A stretch of 64,000 nucleotides of DNA from the NCBI GenBank assembly GCA_949840775.1, contig CATKXO010000008.1:1-64000 (forward strand), read 5' to 3'. The notes below the pieces were generated by a model. The model had not been told where the DNA came from, did no database searches, and worked only from the letters and a program-made list of their open reading frames with translations. Positions 51,068 to 60,372 of this stretch are shown here, one piece after another; position 1 is the first letter of the stretch; each line of letters opens with the position of its first letter. The position numbers and the translations under genes were made by a program. The DNA comes from an uncultured bacterium (GTDB lineage: Bacteria; Bacillota; Clostridia; Oscillospirales; Oscillospiraceae).

Positions 51068-51775
51068 ATGGGAAAAACCGTTTTGATCGTAGAGGATGAG
51101 CAGAGCATTGTGGACATTTTGTCCTTTAATTTGACTAAGGAGGGCTACGACACCCTGGAGGCCCTGGACGGCCCCACGGGCTTGCAGCTGGCCCTGGAGC
51201 AGAACCCGGATTTGGTGCTGCTGGACCTGATGCTCCCCGGCATGAGCGGCTTTGACGTGTGCCAAAAGCTCCGCCAGGCAGGGTCGCTGGTGCCCATCGT
51301 GATGCTCACTGCCCGGGAGGAGGAGGACGACAAGGTCCGGGGGCTGGAACTGGGGGCCGACGACTACATCACCAAGCCCTTTAAGAACCGGGAGCTGATG
51401 GCCCGGGTGAAGGCCAACATCCGCCGGGTGGGCATGGCCCCCGCCGCTGTCCCCGCTCCCCAGCCGGAGGCCGGCGCCCCTCTGGGGGAGCGGGTCCAGG
51501 TGGACGAGGAGCGTGCCACCATCTTCAAGGACGGCGCCCCTCTGGACCTGACCCAGCGGGAGTACGACCTGATCCGCTTTTTGGCCGCCCGGCCGGGAAA
51601 AATCTTCTCTCGGGAGGCCCTGATGGAGCACGTGTGGAATTACGAGGGCTATGTGGGCGATGTCCGGGCAGTGGACGTGGCCATCCGCCGCCTGCGGGAG
51701 AAGATCGAGGACGACCCCGCCAACCCCGCATTTATCAAGACCAAGCGGGGGATGGGGTACTACTTCGGGGAGTGA
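51068..51775 (+). CDS. walR: response regulator WalR (YycF, OmpR family)
   Basis: A 235-residue regulator. Receiver 1-120 with D9/D10, phosphoacceptor D53 (VLLDLMLPG) and K102 region (YITKPF). Winged-helix domain about 140-235 (LTQREYDLIRFLA, VDVAIRRLREKIEDDP, RGMGYYFGE). Identity as WalR rests on the downstream kinase with PAS and HAMP and on yycH/yycI. In Firmicutes it controls cell-wall hydrolases and is usually essential. AAAGGAGG precedes the ATG. Confidence 0.92.
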   Translation: MGKTVLIVEDEQSIVDILSFNLTKEGYDTLEALDGPTGLQLALEQNPDLVLLDLMLPGMSGFDVCQKLRQAGSLVPIVMLTAREEEDDKVRGLELGADDYITKPFKNRELMARVKANIRRVGMAPAAVPAPQPEAGAPLGERVQVDEERATIFKDGAPLDLTQREYDLIRFLAARPGKIFSREALMEHVWNYEGYVGDVRAVDVAIRRLREKIEDDPANPAFIKTKRGMGYYFGE

Positions 51776-51779
51776 GCTT

Positions 51780-51846
51780 TGTGGGGCCCGCCGCCCTCGG
51801 CGGGCCATATTTCCGGGGTGACCCGGCCAGGGGGCCGGGTCCCACA
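51780..51846. repeat. REP-like two-armed palindromic element G, between walR and walK
   Basis: TGTGGGGCCCGCCGCCC.. and ..GGGGCCGGGTCCCACA; each arm is a hairpin. It starts five bases after the walR stop. Confidence 0.75.
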
Positions 51847-51877
51847 GCTATCAATCAGATGAGAGGAGGTCCCGCCT

Positions 51878-53656
51878 GTGCTGCGCAGCCTGCATATGAA
51901 GCTGGTCATGATTATGATCCTGCTCATCCTGTCCCTGATGATGGTGGTGGGGGCTTTCCTCATCAACTCAGTGACCGCATTCTATCTGGAGGACTTCTAC
52001 AGTCAGATGGCGGATGTCTTTGGAGACCCGCTGCTCCTCCACGACCTGCGGACCCCCTCGGAGGAGGAGGAGGACGGGGCGGCCCAGCTGTCCCTGGTGC
52101 TGGACGCCTACGCCGGCGAGCTGGGGGTGGACAACCGCAACCGCAAGCTGTACATCCTGGACGGCAGCGGCCTGTGCCGGGAGTCCCCCGGCGGGGAGAC
52201 GGCCCAGCTGGAGTATACGGAAAACCTGACCTTTGCCCTGACCACCGGCCTGGAGACCGGCGAGACAGGGGACAAGAGCAACCTGGCCCTGGATTACATG
52301 GACGTGGCCATCCCCATCCACCGGGGAGAGGAGGACTATGTCATCTATATCCTGGACAATAAGTCCACCTCCAACGACCTGACCGACCAGATGCTTGTCC
52401 TCATCATCGAGGCCCTGATCTTCGGCCTGGTGATTTCCATTCTGCTGTCCTTCCTGCTGTCCAAGACCCTGGTCACCCCCATCCAGAGCCTGACCGAGGG
52501 GGCCATGCGGGTGGCGGAGCGGGACTTCTCAAAAAAAATTAAGGTGCCCTCCCAGGATGAGATCGGCGTATTGACAGACACCTTCAACGACATGGCGGGC
52601 CAGCTTCAGGACACCCTGCGCCAGGTGGAGAACGAGCGCAATAAGCTGGATACCCTGTTCCTCCACATGACCGACGGGGTGGTGGCCTTTTCCCGGGCGG
52701 GGCTGGTTATCCACTCCAACCCCGCCGCCAACCGGATGCTCCGCCGGGCCATCCGTCCGGAGACCACCTATGAGGAGCTGTTCGGCGGCGTGGCCTCCCT
52801 GGAGCAGGTGCTGGATGCCCCCGACCATTTGGAGGGGGAGCTCCAGGTGCGGGACAGCTTCCTCCAGCTGCTTATGGCCCCCTTTGACCGGGGCCGGGCC
52901 GGGGGCGGCGCCTTGGCGGTGCTCCACGACGTGACCGAGCAGCGAAAGAATGAGGAGATGCGCCGGGAGTTTGTGGCCAATGTGTCCCACGAGCTGCGCA
53001 CTCCCCTGACCAACATCCGCTCCTATGCCGAGACCCTCATTGACAACGCCGGGGAGATGCCCCCCAATATGGAGAAAAAATTTCTGGGCGTTATCCTCAA
53101 CGAGAGCGACCGGATGACCCACATCGTCCAGGACCTGCTCACGCTGTCCCGGTTCGACTCGGAGCGGGATGAGCTGAAGCTGTCCCGGTTCCCCTTCGGG
53201 GAGGCGGTGCGGGATATCTACAATGCGGTCTATATGGACGCCCAGAAGCACAACCACACCCTGACCCTGGACCTGGAGCCTGATATTCCGGAGATTCTGG
53301 CCGACCGGGAGCGGGTGCTCCAGGTGATTATGAATATCGTGTCCAACTCCATCAAATACACCCCCGACGGGGGGCATATCGACATCTATGCCGGCTGCAA
53401 GCGGGACCGGGTGTGGATGATTGTGGACGACGACGGCATCGGCATCCCGGAGGAGGACCGCCCCCGCATCTTTGAGCGGTTCTACCGGGTGGACAAGGCC
53501 CGCTCCCGCCAGTCCGGGGGCACCGGCCTGGGGCTGTCCATCGCCAAGGAGATTGTGGAGCGCCACCGGGGACGGATCACGCTGCTGGACAAGAAGGGAC
53601 CGGGGCTGGCCATCCGGTTGGACTTGAATATCGAGGGACCGGGCGATGGAAAATAA
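51878..53656 (+). CDS. walK: sensor histidine kinase WalK (YycG)
   Basis: A 592-residue kinase. Membrane helix 1 is about 10-30, an extracellular domain about 31-165, helix 2 about 170-195. HAMP (about 195-248), PAS (about 260-350), HisKA with H371 (NVSHELRTPL) and an ATPase domain (NIVSNSIKYTPDGG, GTGLGLSIAKEIV) follow. It senses the cell wall through lipid II or muropeptides in known species. It starts with GTG after AGAGGAGG. The walR-walK gap carries a REP-like element. The stop overlaps yycH by 11 bases. Confidence 0.93.
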   Translation: MLRSLHMKLVMIMILLILSLMMVVGAFLINSVTAFYLEDFYSQMADVFGDPLLLHDLRTPSEEEEDGAAQLSLVLDAYAGELGVDNRNRKLYILDGSGLCRESPGGETAQLEYTENLTFALTTGLETGETGDKSNLALDYMDVAIPIHRGEEDYVIYILDNKSTSNDLTDQMLVLIIEALIFGLVISILLSFLLSKTLVTPIQSLTEGAMRVAERDFSKKIKVPSQDEIGVLTDTFNDMAGQLQDTLRQVENERNKLDTLFLHMTDGVVAFSRAGLVIHSNPAANRMLRRAIRPETTYEELFGGVASLEQVLDAPDHLEGELQVRDSFLQLLMAPFDRGRAGGGALAVLHDVTEQRKNEEMRREFVANVSHELRTPLTNIRSYAETLIDNAGEMPPNMEKKFLGVILNESDRMTHIVQDLLTLSRFDSERDELKLSRFPFGEAVRDIYNAVYMDAQKHNHTLTLDLEPDIPEILADRERVLQVIMNIVSNSIKYTPDGGHIDIYAGCKRDRVWMIVDDDGIGIPEEDRPRIFERFYRVDKARSRQSGGTGLGLSIAKEIVERHRGRITLLDKKGPGLAIRLDLNIEGPGDGK

Positions 53657-54998
53657 CAGAAAAGCAAGGGCGGTGGAGCTGGGGAAGGATGTGCTCATCC
53701 TCCTGCTCACCATTTCCGCCCTGTGGCTGGCCGCCCAGACGCCCCTGGCTGCCCCCCTGCAGGGGCTGTTCCGGGAGGAGGGGCGGCAGACCGTCAGCCT
53801 CCCCGGCCAGGGCGTGAACCGGGTGGAGGGGGCGCTCCCTATGGCCATGGTGGCCAATCTGCCCGGTGGGACGGGTCTGCCTCTGGCCGTACCGGATGCG
53901 GCAGAGGGGGTGCGCTGCGGAATCCAGTATGACCAGGCCGCCTGCCAGGAGCTGTTTCAGCAGGTGGCCGGCCCGCTGGTGGAAGCCCTGTCCAGTGCAG
54001 GAAAGCCGGAGGAGGTGGGGCGCCAGGAGTGGGAACGGGCATTGACCGGAACCCTGGGCGTCTATATGGACTTTCAGGGGCAGATTCCCATGCCGGTGCT
54101 GGTGGGATGGCTGTCTGGGGAGCGCACCCAGCTCACCGCTACCGTCCGCCGGTTGGCCCTCACCGTGAGGGAGGACGGGGTGGACCTGTATTATCGGGAC
54201 GAGGAGACCGGCAGTTGCTACCGCTGCCGGTCTGAGGTGGCCGATCCCTTCCCCCTGGCTGAAGCCCTGTCCGGATTGACAGGCAACGGGGCCTTTTATG
54301 CCTTTGAGTCGGAGCTGTATCAGGACCTGGACCCGGATACTCTCATTTTCCCCGGAACGCCCGCCCCGGCGGTGTACGCCGCCGCCAATCCCATGAGCGC
54401 CGGGCAGGAGACCCTACAGGCCCTGGTCCAGGACCTGGGCTTTTCCCTGAACTCCACCAGCTTTTACTCCACCGATGAGCAGGTGGCCCGCAGCGGAGAC
54501 GATAGCGTGCGCCTGTCTGACCGGGGGGTGGCCCAGTATCAGTACGAGGGGCGCCGGGGGGGCGGCCTGTTCCCTGTTTTGAACCAGGGGGAGGCCGGGG
54601 CCCTCTTTGACAGTGTGGAGACCTGCCGCCAGCTTGCTCTGTCCGCCATAGGAAGCCGGTGCGGCGAGGCCCGGCTCTATCTTGAGTCCGTTCAGACCCG
54701 GCAGGAGGGCTGGGAGATTCAGTTTGGCTACAGCCTCAACGGCGTCCCCGTCCTCACCGAGGGGGGAAGCGCCGCCCGCTTTGTGGTGGAGGGGGGAGAG
54801 ATTGTCCAGTTCTCTCTGTACCTGCGCAGCTACACCAACAGCGGAGCCCTCTCTCTGGTCCTGCCCCCCAGGCAGGGGGCGGCTGTCCTGCTGGCCAAGG
54901 GGCTGGAGGGACAGGAGCTGGCCCTCACCTACTCCGACGGCGGTGACGGGCTGACCGCCGGCTGGTCGGCCCGGGATTCCCGCCGGAAGGAGGGCTGA
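53646..54998 (+). CDS. yycH: YycH-like regulator of WalK
   Basis: A 450-residue protein with one N-terminal membrane helix (about 14-32, DVLILLLTISALWLAAQ) and a large extracellular part. The latter half (SFSLNSTSFYSTDEQVARSGDDSVRLSDRGV) resembles YycH. YycH and YycI form a complex that adjusts WalK activity. Similarity is low by eye, so the call relies on position after walK as well. Confidence 0.82.
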   Translation: MENNRKARAVELGKDVLILLLTISALWLAAQTPLAAPLQGLFREEGRQTVSLPGQGVNRVEGALPMAMVANLPGGTGLPLAVPDAAEGVRCGIQYDQAACQELFQQVAGPLVEALSSAGKPEEVGRQEWERALTGTLGVYMDFQGQIPMPVLVGWLSGERTQLTATVRRLALTVREDGVDLYYRDEETGSCYRCRSEVADPFPLAEALSGLTGNGAFYAFESELYQDLDPDTLIFPGTPAPAVYAAANPMSAGQETLQALVQDLGFSLNSTSFYSTDEQVARSGDDSVRLSDRGVAQYQYEGRRGGGLFPVLNQGEAGALFDSVETCRQLALSAIGSRCGEARLYLESVQTRQEGWEIQFGYSLNGVPVLTEGGSAARFVVEGGEIVQFSLYLRSYTNSGALSLVLPPRQGAAVLLAKGLEGQELALTYSDGGDGLTAGWSARDSRRKEG

Positions 54999-55001
54999 GC
55001 G

Positions 55002-55817
55002 ATGCCCTGGAGCAAAATGAAAAATATTATCCTGGCCATTCTGGCCGTCACCAATCTGGCCCTTCTGGTGCTGGTGGGCGGACGGGCCATCCAGGGCAGC
55101 CGCCTGCTCAGCCAGGCCAGGGAGGACTCCCTCCAGTTCCTGCGGAACCGGGGGGTGGAGGTGGACGAGAGCATCGTCCCCCAGTCTATGGAGCTGGAGC
55201 CCCAGATTGTGGAGCGGGACCTGGAGGGGGAGGAGCGGGCGGCGGCCGCCCTGCTGGGCAGGCCGGTGGCCGCCGAGTCCCGGGGGGGCGAGGTGTACCG
55301 CTACTTTAATGAGAAGGGGTCCGTCCAGTTTCACAGCGACGGCACCATCTCCGCCCAGCTGGAGGGGGGTGCCTTTCCCCTGGGCAGTGACCGGGCAGCG
55401 GACTGCGCGGCGCTGATGAAGCGGATGGGCTTTCAGGGGACGGTCCTGAAGGAGGAGGGGGAAGAGCTCACCTTCCGTCAGACCTGGAAGGGCATCCCCC
55501 TGTTTACCCAGCAGGTGACCCTGGTCTGCCGGGGACAGGAGCTGAGCGCCATCACCGCCGGGCGGCAGCTGGCGGGCAAGCCCCAGGCGGACCCGGCCCG
55601 AAAGACCGGGTCTGTTGCCACCGCATTGATTAACTTTTTCAACGGGGTGGGCGCCCTGGGCGACGTGTGCAACCGGATCGACGCCATTGAGCCGGGCTAT
55701 GCCGCCTCCGCCTCCCTGTCTGGTCCCATCGTCCTCACTCCGGTGTGGCGGGTGACCACCGACACCGGGGCCTATCAGCTGGATACCGTCACCGGGACGG
55801 TGACAAGGGTGTCCTAA
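55002..55817 (+). CDS. yycI: YycI-like two-component system regulatory protein
   Basis: A 271-residue protein with an N-terminal membrane helix (about 7-27) and an extracellular YycI-type domain (ESRGGEVYRYFNEKGSVQF, FRQTWKGIPLFTQQVTL, LTPVWRVTTDTGAYQLDTVTG). It begins three bases after yycH. Bacillus carries the same order walRK-yycH-yycI, though there a hydrolase-like yycJ follows; here murI follows instead. Confidence 0.86.
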   Translation: MPWSKMKNIILAILAVTNLALLVLVGGRAIQGSRLLSQAREDSLQFLRNRGVEVDESIVPQSMELEPQIVERDLEGEERAAAALLGRPVAAESRGGEVYRYFNEKGSVQFHSDGTISAQLEGGAFPLGSDRAADCAALMKRMGFQGTVLKEEGEELTFRQTWKGIPLFTQQVTLVCRGQELSAITAGRQLAGKPQADPARKTGSVATALINFFNGVGALGDVCNRIDAIEPGYAASASLSGPIVLTPVWRVTTDTGAYQLDTVTGTVTRVS

Positions 55818-55845
55818 GACGGAGAGATACCGCATAGATGTATGT

Positions 55846-55908
55846 TGCAGGGCGCGACGGTCCGGTGCGCCATAAATTGAGCGGCGTGTCCAGTGGTCAT
55901 GCCCTGCA
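55846..55908. repeat. degenerate REP-like element H
   Basis: TGCAGGGCGCGACGG... and ...GGTCATGCCCTGCA. The ends pair, but the inner hairpins are eroded. Confidence 0.5.
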
Positions 55909-55931
55909 AATTCTTGGTTTGGGAGGAACCC

Positions 55932-56750
55932 ATGTCAGATCAACACAGCCCCGTGGGCATTTTGGACTCCGGTATCGGGGGCTTCAGCGTGGTCAAACAG
56001 GTGCAGAAGCTGCTGCCGAAGGAGGAACTGCTCTACTTCGGTGACGGGGCCCACATCCCCTACGGCAACCACCCCCAGGAGCTCATTGTGGACATGGCCC
56101 GGTATATGTTCCGCTTTATGGAGGCGCGGGGGGTGAAGGCCCTGCTGGTGGCCTGCAACACCATCTCCTGCGTGCTGGACCGGTGTGCAGGGGCGCTGTC
56201 CTGCCCGGTGTTCAGCGCCGTCCAGGCGGGGGCGGATGCCGCCGCCCGGCTGGACGCGGACAAAATCGGGGTCATTTCCACCGTCTTTACCCATAATTCC
56301 CGCATCTATCCGAAGAAAATTCAGGCCCAGAGCCCCCGAAAGGTGGTGGTGCTCAGCTGTGGCTGTCCCGACCTGGCCGGGCTGGTGGAGCACAGCCTGG
56401 GGGACCCGGCGGGCATGGCCCGGGTGGAGGAGAACCTCCGCCTTGAGCTGGACCACATGGTGCTGGAGGACAGGGTGGACTGCTGTGTGCTGGGTTGTAC
56501 CCACTACCCCCTGGTGGCGGACAGCATCCGCAGGCTGTACCCCGGCCTGCCCCTCATCGACCCGGCGGAGGAAATGGCCCGGTCCCTGAAAGCCTGTCTG
56601 GAGGAGGCGGGGCTGTTAAACCCCCGGACGGTCCCCGGTTCCCTGACCGTCTACACCACCGGCGGCGTGGCCGAGTACGCCCTCCGGGCCCGGCAGGTGG
56701 GGCTGGAGCGGGTGGCCGGCGTGGAATTTTACCCGCCCATGGAGCTGTAG
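55932..56750 (+). CDS. murI: glutamate racemase
   Basis: A 272-residue racemase making D-glutamate for peptidoglycan. The pattern GILDSGIGGFSVV, catalytic ACNT (first cysteine) and GCTHYPL (second cysteine) is complete, with YFGDGAHIPYG for substrate binding. ATG 55932 follows GGGAGGAA; an earlier in-frame ATG at 55893 lies within a repeat element and has no ribosome site. Location after the walRK operon links it to cell-wall control. Its stop codon is part of a REP-like arm. Confidence 0.94.
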   Translation: MSDQHSPVGILDSGIGGFSVVKQVQKLLPKEELLYFGDGAHIPYGNHPQELIVDMARYMFRFMEARGVKALLVACNTISCVLDRCAGALSCPVFSAVQAGADAAARLDADKIGVISTVFTHNSRIYPKKIQAQSPRKVVVLSCGCPDLAGLVEHSLGDPAGMARVEENLRLELDHMVLEDRVDCCVLGCTHYPLVADSIRRLYPGLPLIDPAEEMARSLKACLEEAGLLNPRTVPGSLTVYTTGGVAEYALRARQVGLERVAGVEFYPPMEL

Positions 56751-56776
56751 GGGGCGGCGCCCTCGCTGCCCCGCAT
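56747..56776. repeat. solo REP-like arm overlapping the murI stop codon
   Basis: CTGTAGGGGGCGGCGCCCTCG then CTGCCCCGCA, shown here in two parts; the TAG of murI is inside the TGTAGGGG end. Confidence 0.55.
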
Positions 56777-56799
56777 TTCAAAAGACAGGAGGACTGAAC

Positions 56800-57828
56800 A
56801 TGAGCCTGCCGCCCATCAAAAAGGGGATCAATTTTTCCGGGATCGAGCTGTATGAAGTTCTGCTGAAGGTGGATTTTGACGCCCTGGTGGAGTTTCTCAA
56901 CAGCCGCGGCGGCCTGAACGGGGTGGAGGAGTACGGCCGGACGGCCTTGATGGAGCTGACCATCGGCCGGGTCCGGGATACGGTGAAGTCCTGGGACAGG
57001 CAGGAGGGCGGGCTCTACGCCCAGGAGGGCCGGAACGAGCTGATGAAGGCCTTTTTCCGCCGGTGCCGGGATTTTTCCATAGAAGAGCTGCTCCGAATAG
57101 AAAACGAGTTTGCCAAACAGCTGGTGGAGCTGGGCTGTGACATCAACCAGCGGGACCGCTACGGCTTCACCGCCCTGCGCTACGCTGTACAGGATAAAAA
57201 TTACGAGATGGCGGAGTATCTGCTGGCTTGTCCCGGGGTGGAGTTCCAGGACGTGACCCCCAGCATGGACGACCGGATGGACAGCATTCTGGTCCGGGGC
57301 GGCTGTGATATCTTCACACCCCGAACCAGTATGCTCCAGGGTTGCAAGCGGCCCTTCCTGGAGGGATGGCTGAACTGGCACCAGGGGAAGGGGGACATCG
57401 TGCCCTGGATGCCGGGCTGGAGGGACTTCTCTCAGACCCTGGCCGCCATTCAGGAGCTTTACCCCGACCGCCTGCCGGAGATTCCGCCCTTCTATCTGGA
57501 CACGGTGGAGTATGACTTCCTCTTTCAGGATTTTACCGACTACAACACCAAGCCCTTCGCCAGCAAGAAGGCCATGACGGCGTTCATCAAAGGGCTGGGG
57601 AAGGGGCTGGACAGCCGGGACGAGAGGGGGAGGAACCTGCTGTCCTGCTGCGCCCTGATCTTCCGGCACTACAGCGGGGACAAGCACTTTCAGGCCGATG
57701 CCCGCCGGGCGGCAAAGCGGGCGGGGGAGCTGCTTGCCATGGGAATCTCCCTGACCCAGCCCGATTTTGCCGGGAAGACTCCGGCGGACCACCTGAGAGA
57801 GGCGGGACTGACCGGCTTGCAGCCCTAG
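56800..57828 (+). CDS. ankyrin-repeat protein
   Basis: A 342-residue soluble protein. Ankyrin-like units are seen near 40-55 (EEYGRTALMEL), 105-150 (LVELGCDINQRDRYGFTALRYAVQDKNYEMAEYLL) and 265-342 (DSRDERGRNLLSCC, AGELLAMGISLTQPDFAGKTPADHL). No signal peptide or enzymatic motif. AGGAGG precedes the ATG. Such proteins bind other proteins; the partner is unknown. Confidence 0.82.
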   Translation: MSLPPIKKGINFSGIELYEVLLKVDFDALVEFLNSRGGLNGVEEYGRTALMELTIGRVRDTVKSWDRQEGGLYAQEGRNELMKAFFRRCRDFSIEELLRIENEFAKQLVELGCDINQRDRYGFTALRYAVQDKNYEMAEYLLACPGVEFQDVTPSMDDRMDSILVRGGCDIFTPRTSMLQGCKRPFLEGWLNWHQGKGDIVPWMPGWRDFSQTLAAIQELYPDRLPEIPPFYLDTVEYDFLFQDFTDYNTKPFASKKAMTAFIKGLGKGLDSRDERGRNLLSCCALIFRHYSGDKHFQADARRAAKRAGELLAMGISLTQPDFAGKTPADHLREAGLTGLQP

Positions 57829-57845
57829 CGGGGTGTGAGGACGCC

Positions 57846-57924
57846 TGTAGGGCGGGACAACCCGGCCCGCCGTTTTGATTGATGTACCGTGGTTGTGCGG
57901 CGCGCCGAGTCGTCGCGTCCTACA
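57846..57924. repeat. REP-like two-armed palindromic element I
   Basis: TGTAGGGCGGGACAACCC.. and ..GTCGTCGCGTCCTACA; arms are shorter and less regular than in other copies. Confidence 0.6.
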
Positions 57925-57945
57925 AAAGAGAAACGAGGAACTCCC

Positions 57946-59061
57946 ATGTCAGAATTGCAATTTGCCATCCCCACCCTCTTTGGACTGGAGGGAATCTGCG
58001 CCGACGAGGTCCGGCGGCTGGAGCTGCCCCAGGTGCGAGCGGAAAACGGCCGGGTGCTGTGCGCCGGGTCGGACAAGGACCTGCCCCGGCTCAATCTGAA
58101 TATCCGCACCGGGGAGCGGGTGCTGCTGGTGCTGGGGACCTTCCCGGCCCAAGATTTCGACGCCCTCTTCGAGGGGACAAAGGCCCTGCCCTGGGAGCGG
58201 TTTATCCCCAGGGAGGGACAGTTCCCCGTGAAGGGACACTGCCTCAACTCCGCCCTCCACTCGGTGCCCGCCTGCCAGGCCATTGTGAAGAAGGCCATCG
58301 CCGCCCGGCTGGGGGGCAAGTACGGCCTGAACACCCTCCCGGAGACGGGGCCGCTGTATCAGGTGCAGTTTTCTGTTATGAACGACGAGGCCGCCCTGAT
58401 GCTGGACACCTCCGGCCCCGGCCTGCATAAGCGGGGCTACCGGGCCCAGGGGGTGGCCGCCCCTCTGCGGGAGACCCTGGCAGCGGGGCTGGTGCTGCTG
58501 TCCCGGTACAGGGGCCGAGACCCTCTGTGCGACCCCTTCTGCGGCTCGGGCACCATCCCCATCGAGGCGGCCCTCATTGCCAAAAACCGGGCCCCCGGCC
58601 TGAACCGGTCCTTTTCCGCCCAGAAGTGGGGCTGGCTGGACAAGCAATTCTGGATGTCCGCCGCCGATGAGGCGATAGACCAGGAATTTGACGGGGATTA
58701 CGAAATCTGGGGCGGGGATATCGACCCCGAGGCTGTGGCCCTGGCCCGGCACAACGCGGAATTGGCCGAGGTGGACGAGATCGTCCGCTTCGACGTGGAC
58801 GACGCCACCCGGTTCCACTGGGGCGGGTTGTACGGCAGGGTGGTCACCAATCCCCCCTACGGCGAGCGGGTGATGGAGCGGAAGGAGGCCGAGGAGCTGT
58901 ACCGGGCCTTCGGCAGGGCCTGGGACAAGCTGTCCGAGGGCTGGAGGCTCTACCTGCTGTCCTCCCACACCGAGTTTGAGCGGACCTTCGGCAAAAAGGC
59001 GGACAAAAAGCGGAAGCTGTACAACGGGATGCTGAAGTGTGATCTGTTTATGTATCTGTGA
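57946..59061 (+). CDS. THUMP-domain RNA methyltransferase (RlmL / YpsC type)
   Basis: A 371-residue SAM-dependent RNA methyltransferase. A THUMP domain (about 50-150, RLNLNIRTGERVLLVLG) precedes the methylase domain: motif I DPFCGSGTIPIEAAL and motif IV NPPYGER, typical of guanine N2-methylation of 23S rRNA (G2445-like). ATG 57946 follows ACGAGGAA. A lipid-kinase gene follows 49 bases later. Confidence 0.9.
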   Translation: MSELQFAIPTLFGLEGICADEVRRLELPQVRAENGRVLCAGSDKDLPRLNLNIRTGERVLLVLGTFPAQDFDALFEGTKALPWERFIPREGQFPVKGHCLNSALHSVPACQAIVKKAIAARLGGKYGLNTLPETGPLYQVQFSVMNDEAALMLDTSGPGLHKRGYRAQGVAAPLRETLAAGLVLLSRYRGRDPLCDPFCGSGTIPIEAALIAKNRAPGLNRSFSAQKWGWLDKQFWMSAADEAIDQEFDGDYEIWGGDIDPEAVALARHNAELAEVDEIVRFDVDDATRFHWGGLYGRVVTNPPYGERVMERKEAEELYRAFGRAWDKLSEGWRLYLLSSHTEFERTFGKKADKKRKLYNGMLKCDLFMYL

Positions 59062-59093
59062 CGGCCCGCGGACGCACAATGTGCGCCCCTACA
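59061..59093. repeat. solo REP-like arm J
   Basis: CGGACGCACAATGTGCGCCCC then TACA, given here in parts; it overlaps the base after the methyltransferase stop. Confidence 0.65.
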
Positions 59094-59110
59094 AAAGTGA
59101 GGTGCCCACC

Positions 59111-60040
59111 ATGCGCCATCTGTTCATCATCAACCCCGCCGCCGGGAAGAAGGGAGCAACAGCCCGTTTGGAGGGGCTGTTGGACAGGCTGTCCTTTCCC
59201 CATGAGGTGGTCTACACCGAGAAGGAGGGGGACGCCCGCCGGTTTACCCAGGAGGCGGTCCGGGGCGGAGAGCCGGTGCGCATCTACGCCTGCGGTGGCG
59301 ACGGCACCCTGAACGAGGTGGTCAACGGGGCGGCGGGCCACGGCCACGCGGCCATTACCAACGTCCCCAAGGGGACGGGGAACGACTTCCTGAAAATTTT
59401 CGGGCCCGACTACCGGACGCTGTTCTACGACCTGGAGGGGCTGGCCGTGGGGCCTCAGACGGCCTTCGACCTCATTGACTGCAACGGGCACCTGGGTATC
59501 GACGTGGTGTGCGCCGGGGTGGACGCCCGCATCGCCGCCGGCGTCCACCGGTATAAGGACTGGTGGTTTGTGTCCGGGATCGGGGCGTATATCCTGGCGC
59601 TGATGGAAAACGTCTTTTTTAAGGGAATCGCCCGGCCTGTGACGGTGCGGATGGGGGAGGTCCGGTGGGAGGACCGGCCCGCGTCCCTGCTGTGTGTCTG
59701 CAATGGCCGGTACTACGGCGGCGGCTTTATGCCCGTGGGGGAGGCCATGCCCGACGACGGCGTATTGGACATGCTGCTGGTGCGGAAGGTGGGGCTGTTC
59801 ACCTTCCTGCGGCTGGTGGGGAAGTACGCTAAGGGGCTTTATAAGCAGTACCCGGAGCTGATTCTGGACTACCACGGCCGGGAGGCGTCTTTCTCCGCGA
59901 AGGAGCCCATGACCGTGGTGGTGGACGGGGAGGTCATGCGGAACACCGCATTTACCGTACGGCTGTCGGAGAAGAAGGTGAACTTCTTTTACCCCGCCGG
60001 GGCCGGCTATCAGGTCTCCAGTGCCGATAAAACCTCTTGA
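59111..60040 (+). CDS. diacylglycerol / lipid kinase family protein (YegS/DgkB type)
   Basis: A 309-residue lipid kinase. It shows the ATP-site INPAAGKKG, the GGDGTLNEVVNG loop, and VPKGTGNDF of the DAGK catalytic domain. In Gram-positive bacteria DgkB recycles diacylglycerol released during lipoteichoic acid synthesis. GAGGTG precedes ATG 59111. It overlaps the convergent DUF6809 gene by 31 bases at its end. Confidence 0.9.
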   Translation: MRHLFIINPAAGKKGATARLEGLLDRLSFPHEVVYTEKEGDARRFTQEAVRGGEPVRIYACGGDGTLNEVVNGAAGHGHAAITNVPKGTGNDFLKIFGPDYRTLFYDLEGLAVGPQTAFDLIDCNGHLGIDVVCAGVDARIAAGVHRYKDWWFVSGIGAYILALMENVFFKGIARPVTVRMGEVRWEDRPASLLCVCNGRYYGGGFMPVGEAMPDDGVLDMLLVRKVGLFTFLRLVGKYAKGLYKQYPELILDYHGREASFSAKEPMTVVVDGEVMRNTAFTVRLSEKKVNFFYPAGAGYQVSSADKTS

Positions 60041-60273
60041 CGCAGACCCAGGCCGAAGAGATAATAGGCTTGGACCAGCCGGGCCATGTAGCGGGAGTGA
60101 ATTTCTTCAAAGCGGCTGGATGTCTCATAGCCCAGCCGGTCCTCCAGCTCCTGTTCCGCCTCCCGATAAGCCCGCTCCGCCTCCCGATACTCCGGGAGAG
60201 TCTTGCAAAAGGCGGCGACCTGCTCGGGGATGCAGGGGTTGTCAAGGAATAGGGTGTTGAGTATAGTATTCAT
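60010..60273 (-). CDS. DUF6809-type small helical protein
   Basis: An 87-residue protein, nearly all helical and rich in Glu/Arg (EYREAERAYREAEQELEDRLGYE, FEEIHSRYMARLVQAYYLFGLGLRQ). AAGGAGG precedes ATG 60273. Similar small proteins are common in Clostridia next to mobile or phage genes; their function is unknown. Divergent from the regulator at 60373, with palindromes covering the shared promoter region. Confidence 0.72.
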   Translation of the reverse strand: MNTILNTLFLDNPCIPEQVAAFCKTLPEYREAERAYREAEQELEDRLGYETSSRFEEIHSRYMARLVQAYYLFGLGLRQEVLSALET

Positions 60274-60302
60274 TGTGTTTCCTCCTTATATGAGCATTAT
60301 AG

Positions 60303-60356
60303 CATACTGATTTCAGTATGTATATTGACAAAATAAACAAATGATATCAGTATGAT
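60303..60356. promoter_or_regulatory. repeated operator-like palindromes between divergent small genes
   Basis: CATACTGATTTCAGTATG (60303-60320) is a perfect dyad over the reverse-strand TATAAT box; a second TCAGTATG half-site lies at 60349-60355 near the forward gene. Probably the binding sites of the ribbon-helix-helix protein. Confidence 0.6.
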
Positions 60357-60372
60357 TTGTGGGGTAATCGTG

